This document shows positions 43,312 to 48,632 of a stretch of DNA of 48,632 bases, piece by piece. The DNA lies in assembly GCA_026419575.1 (NCBI GenBank), contig JANZZC010000060.1:1-48632 (forward strand). The letters run 5' to 3'. A program made the translations under genes and the position numbers. The notes beneath the pieces were generated by a model. It saw nothing but the letters and a program-made list of their open reading frames with translations, made no database searches and was not told where the DNA came from. Each line of letters opens with the position of its first letter. Position 1 is the first letter of the stretch. Origin of the DNA: Thermomicrobium sp. (GTDB lineage: Bacteria > Chloroflexota > Chloroflexia > Thermomicrobiales > Thermomicrobiaceae).

Positions 43312-43340
43312 TTGACAACGGGGCACCACTGTGCTATCCT
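43312..43340 (+). promoter_or_regulatory. Strong promoter of the structured RNA
   Basis: Consensus TTGACA (43312-43317), 17-bp spacer, TATCCT (43335-43340), with TGC directly before the -10 (extended form). Predicted transcription start near 43347. Confidence 0.82.
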
Positions 43341-43346
43341 CAAGAT

Positions 43347-43562
43347 GCGATCCCGACGAGTTGTCGTCGGACCGTCGCAGGGAAGCCCGGGGTACCGGGC
43401 GACCCGATCCGGTCTCGGTAGCCACCTACCGGGACTACCGCTCGTGAGGGCGGTGCCAGGATCGATCGCCAACCGGACCGGCGCGAGCCGGGAAGGGGGT
43501 GAGTCCGAGACTGGCGGAGCGCGCCGGGACGCGAGAGGCTCGTCGGGGTCGCGTTCTTTTTT
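43347..43562 (+). ncRNA. Unidentified structured RNA or leader, about 216 nt
   Basis: Between a near-consensus promoter and a T-rich run lies a sequence able to fold strongly. Its ends pair: 43347-43360 (GCGATCCCGACGAG) with 43539-43552, 14 bp with one G-U. Internal hairpins: GCCCGG/CCGGGC with GGTA loop (43385-43400), a 10-bp stem with CCAC loop (43412-43435), and CCGGC/GCCGG with a GCGA tetraloop (43478-43491). The 5' arm can instead form its own hairpin (43353-43370). ACGCGA/TCGCGT (43529-43534, 43549-43554) followed by TTCTTTTTT resembles a terminator. It does not show the signatures of tmRNA, RNase P, SRP or T-box RNAs. Could be a 6S-like regulator or a riboswitch for the next gene. Confidence 0.6.
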
Positions 43563-43650
43563 CTCGTGCGTCGATCCCGTTGCTCGCGCCTCCGGACCGT
43601 TGTCCGCGTCGAGCGTTCGTCGCTCCGCTCTGCTGCCCTCGTTCGCCCCA

Positions 43651-43659
43651 TGCTATGCT
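43651..43659 (+). promoter_or_regulatory. Extended -10 for the coiled-coil protein gene
   Basis: TGCTATGCT, about 31 bases before ATG 43691, so this gene need not depend on readthrough from the RNA locus. No clear -35. Confidence 0.45.
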
Positions 43660-43690
43660 TCGCGCCGTATCGTCGGAAGCGAGGGAGCCG

Positions 43691-44500
43691 ATGCAGCCAA
43701 ATCACCAGTCTCCGATCGACGTGATCCAGCACGCGATGCGGGAAATCGTCTCCTTGCACCGGATCACCGTGCAGCAGCTCGGGGAGCTGATCCGCGTCCA
43801 GAGCGAGACGACGGGCCAGCTCCACGGGGTCACCGATGCGATGCGGGAGATCGGCGCGCTGTTCCGGGAAATGACGGGCGCGCAGGGGCGGGTCAACGAG
43901 TTCATGACGGTACTCGCCGACCAGTTGCAGAAGATGGCCGAAATCGACGGGACCATGCGTCAGGCCGTCGTCGCGCTGGTCGACCAGTTCGAGCAGGTCG
44001 CCGGGCAGCTCGCCGGCGTGCACGTGCTGCTGCGCCAGGTGTTGCGCGATCAGGAACGGCTCTCGCTCGCGGTACTCGGTCAGGAGATCGAACAGCGCGC
44101 GCCTTCCCTCTTCTGTCGGTACCTGACCCGGATGCGCTGGGGCGTTCCGGGGACGTTCTACGACGAGGTCGAGCCGGCCTTGTCGGACGCCGGCCTCGAT
44201 CTCTGGCTGGAGGCCCGGCTGGTCGTGCACGGCTCGGTGCGTCGCGAGCGACCGGGGGAACCGCTCTGGGTCGTCCTGTGGATCGTCCCGGAGCTGGACG
44301 AGTCGGTCGTCTCGCGCGTCGCCGAACAGGCCGGACAGCTGCGGCGCGAGCTCGGTCGTGTCGTTCCGGCGGTCGCGCCGCTCCGCAGCGAATACCCGAC
44401 CGACGCCGCAGTCGCCCGCGGTGTCCTCGTCGTGACCGAGACTGGGATCGCTGACTGGGATCGGGTGCTCGGGTACTGGCAGGGTAGCGGAGCGTCCTGA
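43691..44500 (+). CDS. Coiled-coil protein of unknown function
   Basis: A 269-residue soluble protein. The first ~140 residues are long amphipathic helices (REIVSLHRITVQQLGELIRVQSE; QMAEIDGTMRQ-type repeats) suggesting a rod. The second half is a compact alpha/beta region (ARLVVHGSVRRERPGEPLWVVLWIVPELDESVVSRV) ending in GVLVVTETGIADWDRVL. The arrangement recalls the coiled coil plus PD-(D/E)XK-like DUF3782 type proteins, but I cannot point to a catalytic set. ATG 43691 with GCGAGGGAGCC upstream is used; the track start (43499) runs back into the RNA terminator. Confidence 0.65.
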   Translation: MQPNHQSPIDVIQHAMREIVSLHRITVQQLGELIRVQSETTGQLHGVTDAMREIGALFREMTGAQGRVNEFMTVLADQLQKMAEIDGTMRQAVVALVDQFEQVAGQLAGVHVLLRQVLRDQERLSLAVLGQEIEQRAPSLFCRYLTRMRWGVPGTFYDEVEPALSDAGLDLWLEARLVVHGSVRRERPGEPLWVVLWIVPELDESVVSRVAEQAGQLRRELGRVVPAVAPLRSEYPTDAAVARGVLVVTETGIADWDRVLGYWQGSGAS

Positions 44501-44535
44501 CGGTCGGTTCCCTCCGCGGGGAAGGCGTGCCGGCG

Positions 44536-45426
44536 ATGATCGACCGTCTCCTCGACCGCTCGGCGTCGCTCATTGAACCGACGATCGCCTCCCTCGTCGT
44601 CCTCCTCCTGGTCTGGCTCGTCCTCCGGTTCGCGCGCGCAGCCGTTCGCCGCTTCTTCGGACGACTTCTCCAGGCCGATCGCCTCGCGGCGCGCGACGTC
44701 GCGGCCCGGGTACGCACGCTGACGACGTTGGGCGAGTCAGCGGTCCGGCTGTCCGTCCTCCTGCTCGCGGCGCTGACGATCCTCGCGCTCTACGGGGTGC
44801 CGATCGGCCCCCTGCTCGCCAGCGCCGGCGTCGTCGGGCTGGCGATCGGTCTAGGGGCACAGACGCTCATCCGCGACGTCATCGCGGGAATCTTCATCGT
44901 ACTGGAGGACCAGTTTCACGTCGGCGACGTCGTCAGTATCGTGAACCTCGGCGGCAACGTGAGCGGGACGGTGGAGGCGCTGACGCTGCGCTACACGGCG
45001 CTCCGCGCGCTCGACGGCGCCTATGTCATCGTTCCCAATGGGGAGATCAGGGTGGTGCAGAATCTCTCCCGGGACTGGGCGCGGGCGATCGTCGACATCC
45101 CGCTGGTTCCGGAAGAGGACGTGGATCGAGTGATCGATGTCCTGCAGCCGCTCCTCGCTTCGCTCCCTGACGATCCGGAACTCGGTCCGCTCGTGCTCGA
45201 GCCCGGCGAGGTCTTCGGCGTCGAGGCGCTCGGACAGCAGCAGGCGACCGTGCGTCTCGCGGTGAAGACGCGTCCCTCGCAGCAGTGGCGGGTCGCGCGC
45301 GAGCTCCGCCGGCGCATCTTGCACGTCCTGCGCGAGGCTGGCGTGAGCGCTCCGTACCCGCGCACGGTCACCATCTTCCAGCCGTCGCCCCCGGAGCGAG
45401 CGACTCCTTCCGGAGGGGCGTGCTAG
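44536..45426 (+). CDS. MscS-family mechanosensitive channel
   Basis: About 296 residues with three N-terminal membrane segments. The pore helix and beta-domain signature is clear: LLASAGVVGLAIGLGAQTLIRDVIAGIFIVLEDQFHVGDVV, followed by GTVEALTLRYTALRALDGAYVIVPNGEI. It relieves osmotic pressure by passing small solutes. ATG 44536, about ten bases from GGGGAAGG, is chosen over GTG 44527. The C-terminal domain is short but normal. The next gene starts 45 bases on. Confidence 0.9.
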   Translation: MIDRLLDRSASLIEPTIASLVVLLLVWLVLRFARAAVRRFFGRLLQADRLAARDVAARVRTLTTLGESAVRLSVLLLAALTILALYGVPIGPLLASAGVVGLAIGLGAQTLIRDVIAGIFIVLEDQFHVGDVVSIVNLGGNVSGTVEALTLRYTALRALDGAYVIVPNGEIRVVQNLSRDWARAIVDIPLVPEEDVDRVIDVLQPLLASLPDDPELGPLVLEPGEVFGVEALGQQQATVRLAVKTRPSQQWRVARELRRRILHVLREAGVSAPYPRTVTIFQPSPPERATPSGGAC

Positions 45427-45429
45427 ACT
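45421..45429 (+). promoter_or_regulatory. Extended -10 for the NERD-like/holB run
   Basis: TGCTAGACT, 42 bases before ATG 45472 and overlapping the mscS stop. Confidence 0.4.
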
Positions 45430-45471
45430 CAGCGGAGGAGACGGCCGGCGGGTGATGCGGGAGGCGGCTCG

Positions 45472-46230
45472 ATGCGCGTCGTACGGAACGTTGGATATCT
45501 CAAACGACGGCAACGCGCCTCCCGCCTCATGATCGCCGTCGGCCTGACCGGGTTGTTCGGGTCAATCGCGCTCACGTTCTTCCAGCAGGTCCTGTACATC
45601 TACCTCGCGTACGCAGCACTGATCACCGGGTTCCTCTTCTTCAATGCCGGTATGCAGCAGTGGGCGAAGTGGAACCGCCGGCCACGCCCCGACGAACTCC
45701 TGGACTCGACGCTCCGGCGTCTGAACGATCGCTACACGCTCGTCCACTACCCGGAGATCCCGGAAGGCTGGCGGCCGGAGCACGTGCTCGTCTGGCCCGG
45801 CGGGATCCTGAACATCACGACGCGGGAACTCGCCGGGCGAATCGTCGTCCGCGGAACCCGCTGGCGCCGCTTGGATCGCTTCTTCCTGCGCTTGCTGACC
45901 TTCGGCGGGCCACCGCTCGGCAACCCCACGGTGGAATGCCAGCGGCAGATGGAGGCGCTGCGGACGTTCCTCCAGCGACGCGATCTCCCGGGCGCGGAGC
46001 TCGTCGATGGGTTGATCGTCTTCCTGAACGACCAGGTCCAGCTGGAAGTGGTTGAGACCCCGATCACGGTCGTGACGCGCAAGGAACTGCTCGACGCGAT
46101 CCGCGCCTACGGGACGGAGCGGCGGCTCAGCCAGGGGGAGATCGACGAGATCGTCTCGGCGCTGGCCCAAGGAGAGCAGGTCGAGGGGCCGCGCTCGTTG
46201 CCGACCCGCGAACCGGTCAAGACGAAGTGA
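45472..46230 (+). CDS. NERD-like membrane protein
   Basis: A 252-residue protein with two membrane segments (residues about 20-62: LMIAVGLTGLFGSIALTFF, LYIYLAYAALITGFLFF) followed by a cytosolic nuclease-related (NERD-like) region: PEHVLVWPGGILNITTRELAGRIVVRG, then GNPTVECQRQMEALRTFLQRR and VDGLIVFLNDQVQLEV. The usual pattern has a Lys after an acidic residue where this has TRE, so catalysis is doubtful. The stop overlaps the holB GTG (GTGA), indicating coupling. Family call moderate. Confidence 0.65.
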   Translation: MRVVRNVGYLKRRQRASRLMIAVGLTGLFGSIALTFFQQVLYIYLAYAALITGFLFFNAGMQQWAKWNRRPRPDELLDSTLRRLNDRYTLVHYPEIPEGWRPEHVLVWPGGILNITTRELAGRIVVRGTRWRRLDRFFLRLLTFGGPPLGNPTVECQRQMEALRTFLQRRDLPGAELVDGLIVFLNDQVQLEVVETPITVVTRKELLDAIRAYGTERRLSQGEIDEIVSALAQGEQVEGPRSLPTREPVKTK

Positions 46231-47273
46231 GCGAGTTCACGCACGACATCCCGACCGAACCGACGCCACGGTGGCCGGTGCTCGGTCACGAGCCGATCGT
46301 CGCCGAGCTCGCCCGGTCGTTGCGCACCGGGCACGTCCACCACGCGTACCTGTTCGCTGGCCCGGCCGGTATCGGGCGCACCACGCTCGCCTACGCCTTC
46401 GCTGCGGCCTTGCTCTGCGAGGCTCCGGTGGAGGCTCGGCCGTGCGGGCAGTGCCGGGCCTGCCAGCGCGTCGCTCGACGGGTCCACCCGGACGTGACGC
46501 GGGTGAGCCTCGAGCAGGAGCGCGAGGACGCGAAGCTCGTCTCGATCGATCGGATCCGCGAACTCCGTGCGAACCTCTCCTTGCGCCCCTTGGAGGGGGC
46601 CTGGCGGGTGGCGATCGTCGACGACGCGGAGCGGTTGTCGCGCGACGCCGCCGATGCGCTGCTCAAGACGCTCGAAGAACCACCACCGTACGCGGTGCTC
46701 GTGCTGATCGCCGAGGACGCGAACGCCGTTCCCGAAACGATCCGCTCGCGCTGCCGGACGTACCAGTTGCGTCCGTTGCCGCCGGCCGTGGTCGAGGCGG
46801 CGCTGGTGGCGCGCGGCGCGAGTCCGGATCGTGCGGCGCGCCTTGCCAAGCTCGCTCGTGGCCGCATCGCGGAGGCGCTGCGGCTCGCCGAGGACGCGGA
46901 CGCGCTGGATCGATACGAACGGCAGGTCGCCGAGGTGGTCGCCGCGATGAGCGAACCGCTCGCGGCGATCGGTTTCGCGCGGCGCGCGACCGACCGCTAC
47001 CGGCGTGGCCAGCGGGTCGCCGTGCAGCAACTCTTGCGGCTGGCGGCCGAACTGTGGCGTGACGCTGTGTGGCTGGCGGCCGATCCGGCGGCATCGATCG
47101 TCCACGAGGAGGCGCGGGGGGCTTTGCTGGAACTCGCGCGCCGCCGTGGCCTCGCCGGGACGGTGGCTGGGCTCGCCGCGACGCTCCAGTGCCTCGCCGA
47201 CCTCGAGGCGAACGTGCAGGCGCGTCTCGCACTGGACGCGGTCGCTGTCGTCTGGACGGAGACGGCCGGATGA
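46227..47273 (+). CDS. holB: DNA polymerase III subunit delta'
   Basis: A 348-residue clamp-loader subunit. GHVHHAYLFAGPAGIGRTTLAYAFAA (near residue 35) replaces the P-loop Lys by Arg (GPAGIGRTT), consistent with the non-hydrolysing stator role. A Cys4 zinc module is seen (LLCEAPVEARPCGQCRACQRV), and DDAERLSRDAADALLKTLEEPP and the SRC-motif arginine finger (IRSRCRTYQL) are present. GTG start overlaps the upstream stop, and the next gene starts at the holB stop (ATGA), so the three are coupled. Confidence 0.9.
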   Translation: MSEFTHDIPTEPTPRWPVLGHEPIVAELARSLRTGHVHHAYLFAGPAGIGRTTLAYAFAAALLCEAPVEARPCGQCRACQRVARRVHPDVTRVSLEQEREDAKLVSIDRIRELRANLSLRPLEGAWRVAIVDDAERLSRDAADALLKTLEEPPPYAVLVLIAEDANAVPETIRSRCRTYQLRPLPPAVVEAALVARGASPDRAARLAKLARGRIAEALRLAEDADALDRYERQVAEVVAAMSEPLAAIGFARRATDRYRRGQRVAVQQLLRLAAELWRDAVWLAADPAASIVHEEARGALLELARRRGLAGTVAGLAATLQCLADLEANVQARLALDAVAVVWTETAG

Positions 47274-47917
47274 AGGGAGCCGTGCGACGACTCGGCTCGG
47301 CGCGCCTGGAATGGGCGGAACTTCCCGAGTCGACCCGTTGGGTCGCCGTGCCGGGGCCGCTCGGGGACGAGGTGGCGCTGGTCGTCGCGGCGGGGCCGGT
47401 GTTCGGCGACGACGCGACGAGCGAGCCGATCCCGGCTCGACTGCTCGCGCCGGACGAGGTCGACCGGCTCCCGGCGTTGCTCGAGCGCGCGCTCGCGGTC
47501 GCGGCGACGCTCGATCCTGCATCGGCGCCGAAGGTCCGGGGCGTTCGCCCAGTTCTGGCGGGCGGATTCGTGCTCGAGTTCGCTGCCGAGGCGGCGGAGG
47601 TGGAGCGTGCCGTACGCGACCTCGCTCCGCGACTCGGTGTACCCGTGCGGGGCGTCGCGGTCGGAACAGGGCGGGCGCTCTCCGGTGGCCTGGGACGACT
47701 TGCGGTGTTCGGCGATCCGCTCCAGGCGGCGGTGGACCGACTCGCGACCGGTGAGCCGGATCGGCCGGGCGGCTTTCCGCGGATCGGTGCGGTCGTCGCC
47801 ACGCCGCGGGGCGAGGGGATCGTTTGGGCGGTCCGAACGCGCGACCGCACCGTCCTCGTCCGGATCGGCGAGGAAACGGTGCGGTTCTCCGTCGATGAGG
47901 TGCGCACTCTCCGCTGA
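47270..47917 (+). CDS. Degenerate RicT/PSP1-like protein
   Basis: A 215-residue protein placed like ricT (yaaT) after holB in Bacillus. The C-terminus (FPRIGAVVATPRGEGIVWAVRTRDRTVLVRIGEE) fits the last beta segment of PSP1-domain proteins, and FVLEFAAEAAEVERAVRDLAPRLGVPVRG resembles the 'DFR.LvrdLa' region. The conserved cysteines of the RicT core (CGRxLCC) are absent; at that place it reads GGLGRLAVFGDPLQAAVDRL, shorter than normal. So either the family has lost its 4Fe-4S site here or it is only a distant relative. Start ATG 47270 overlaps holB; the track start (47069) is out of place. Confidence 0.55.
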   Translation: MKGAVRRLGSARLEWAELPESTRWVAVPGPLGDEVALVVAAGPVFGDDATSEPIPARLLAPDEVDRLPALLERALAVAATLDPASAPKVRGVRPVLAGGFVLEFAAEAAEVERAVRDLAPRLGVPVRGVAVGTGRALSGGLGRLAVFGDPLQAAVDRLATGEPDRPGGFPRIGAVVATPRGEGIVWAVRTRDRTVLVRIGEETVRFSVDEVRTLR

Positions 47918-47932
47918 AGCGCCGGGATGCGC

Positions 47933-48613
47933 TCAGGAACCGGCCGGCGGTGCCGGTAGCCGTACGAGGAAGAGGCCTCGTTCGGTCAGGACGTAGGCCA
48001 AGCCCTGCACGTCGTCCACGGCGAGATCGAGGAGCCCGTCGAGCGACGGTGCGCCCGCCCCGCTGATGACCTGCTGGACGAGCGTCCCATCGGTGCGGAG
48101 CCGCACGATGCGCCCGCTGCGCGTCCCGACATAGCGGAAGGGTCGATCCGGTTGTTGCGCGAGCGCAACCGCGTCGGTGACCGGTGGGTCGATGCGGGCG
48201 GTCGCGGTCGCCTCCAGGGCTCCGCGGTAGAAGGTGAGGACGGTCCCGTCGGTGAGCAGCACGTGGATACGCCCGTCGATCTCGAAGTCGACTGCTGCGC
48301 GCAGCTGATCCGCTGCTTGACCACCGGTCCAGTCCTCCGGGAGGTTCTGGTACGCGCCGGCGAGAAAACGGAGGATCTGGCCGCTCTGCGGCTGGAGCAC
48401 GTAGAGGTTACCGGTGAAGGCGCCGACCACTGCGATGTTCTGATAGGGAGCGCCGAACGTCCCGACCCGGAACGCGTGCCAGCGCGCGGTCGTCGGATCG
48501 AAACGGTAGGCGACGCTTCCGTCGAAGGCGACCGGGACTCCATCGTCCCAAGCGGCACCGAGGAGAGTGCCGACCTGCACCCCGTCGACCGTGTCGCCGG
48601 GCCCGAGCAAGCG
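47933..48613 (-). CDS. 5'-truncated propeller-like protein (C-terminal part)
   Basis: The C-terminal ~225 residues of a larger minus-strand protein; its start lies beyond the contig end. Repeated strand-turn units (GSVAYRFDPTTARWHAF, GNLYVLQPQSGQILRFL, GRIHVLLTDGTVLTFY, YVGTRSGRIVRLRTDG and GLAYVLTERGLFLVRLP) read as blades of a beta-propeller. No catalytic motif is seen. The track's first residues (MYKRQ, or MCIRDS in another frame) come from adapter sequence and are not part of the gene. Confidence 0.6.
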   Translation of the reverse strand, partial: RLLGPGDTVDGVQVGTLLGAAWDDGVPVAFDGSVAYRFDPTTARWHAFRVGTFGAPYQNIAVVGAFTGNLYVLQPQSGQILRFLAGAYQNLPEDWTGGQAADQLRAAVDFEIDGRIHVLLTDGTVLTFYRGALEATATARIDPPVTDAVALAQQPDRPFRYVGTRSGRIVRLRTDGTLVQQVISGAGAPSLDGLLDLAVDDVQGLAYVLTERGLFLVRLPAPPAGS

Positions 48614-48632
48614 CTGTCTCTTATACACATCT
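48614..48632. other. Nextera/Tn5 mosaic-end adapter remnant
   Basis: The last 19 bases, CTGTCTCTTATACACATCT, are identical to the Tn5 mosaic end used in tagmentation libraries. This is untrimmed library sequence at a contig end, not a transposon in the genome. Confidence 0.97.

Noticed and set aside
42539-43315. 258-residue plus-strand ORF and minus-strand ORFs in the gap
   Set aside because: Arg/Pro/Gly/Ala-rich in all frames, no RBS with a sensible start, no domain pattern.
43441-43461. T-box-like GAGGGCGGTGCC
   Set aside because: Lacks the TGGN bulge of the T-box core, lies about 70 bases before the terminator, and no aminoacyl-tRNA synthetase or amino-acid gene follows.
43440-43540. Cobalamin-riboswitch-like GGGAA...GGTGAGTCC...CTG string in the structured RNA
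   Set aside because: The P4-type stem does not form, the expected CCCGC-type and late GAAGACCTGCC-type segments are missing, and there is no B12 gene downstream.
43347-43562. Bacterial tmRNA, RNase P or SRP RNA
   Set aside because: No tRNA-like ends or TTCGA arm, no GAGGAAAGTCC-type P4 element, and no GGAAG/AGCAG SRP domain IV sequence.
1-48613. CRISPR arrays, prophage or IS elements
   Set aside because: No regularly spaced repeats, transposase, integrase or phage structural genes were seen in either strand.
48614-48632. Tn5/IS50 mobile element end
   Set aside because: Only the 19-bp mosaic end is present, exactly at the contig terminus, as expected of library adapter rather than an insertion.

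Overview
The window is about 48.6 kb of GC-rich bacterial chromosome. The gene content (DUF951, SpoVS, RNase Y, PIN/TRAM YacL-type protein, ABC-F, bifunctional Rel, MutL-like plus zinc-ribbon proteins, protoglobin, CO-dehydrogenase-type molybdoenzyme) and compact mixed-strand layout fit a Chloroflexota bacterium, most likely a Thermomicrobia relative (Thermomicrobium/Sphaerobacter type). That placement is inference; no rRNA or single decisive marker is present. There are no insertion sequences, phage genes or CRISPR arrays. The last 19 bases (48614-48632) are the Tn5/Nextera mosaic end, so the right edge is a contig end with leftover adapter.

Layout. 1-7.0 kb: a truncated xanthine-dehydrogenase/CoxL-family subunit (minus) is divergent from a plus-strand cassette: one-TM mini-protein, NCS1 transporter, CCG-domain Fe-S protein, FAD-linked oxidase and an unknown 78-residue protein. 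7.0-11.3 kb: methyltransferase, two-domain glyoxalase-fold dioxygenase, M42 peptidase, D-2-hydroxyacid dehydrogenase and YggT. 11.4-16.5 kb: a minus-strand unit (membrane protein, hydantoinase/oxoprolinase HyuA, DUF917), then DUF951, an MFS transporter and a small DUF5808-like protein. 16.8-26.4 kb: rny, spoVS, PHP phosphoesterase, a tight yacL-ispD-ispF-dtd run, then a zinc-ribbon membrane protein, a MutL/GlmL-like ASKHA protein and an unknown barrel-sandwich protein. 26.4-37.2 kb: site-2 protease with CBS domains, coaE, ABC-F ATPase, lysA, the primary sigma factor, obgE and rel. 37.5-42.6 kb: molybdenum-cofactor genes moeA and a moaD-moaE fusion, tRNA-Arg(TCT), an SDR, a MarR regulator with a Cys-rich tail and protoglobin. 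42.7-48.6 kb: a gene-free stretch, a structured RNA locus with its own promoter and terminator, a coiled-coil protein, MscS, a NERD-like protein, holB, a degenerate RicT/PSP1-like protein and a 5'-truncated propeller-like gene.

How parts may work together. The molybdoenzyme at the left needs the cofactor made by MoeA and MoaDE at 37-39 kb. The NCS1 transporter with the Fe-S/FAD pair looks like an uptake-and-oxidation module for a small acid or N-heterocycle, and HyuA/DUF917 would suit hydantoin-like or lactam chemistry; both substrates are unproven. MarR and protoglobin suggest a gas or redox-responsive unit.

The least explained items are the structured RNA at 43347-43562, the zinc-ribbon/MutL-like/barrel-sandwich trio at 22981-26394 and the NCS1-FeS-FAD cassette. 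Promoters are unusually readable: many starts are preceded by GCTAnnCT-type -10 boxes, often as extended TGCTAnnCT, and several have TTGACA/TTGGCG -35 boxes at 17-18 bp. All functions are read from sequence motifs and memory of families; no database search was run.
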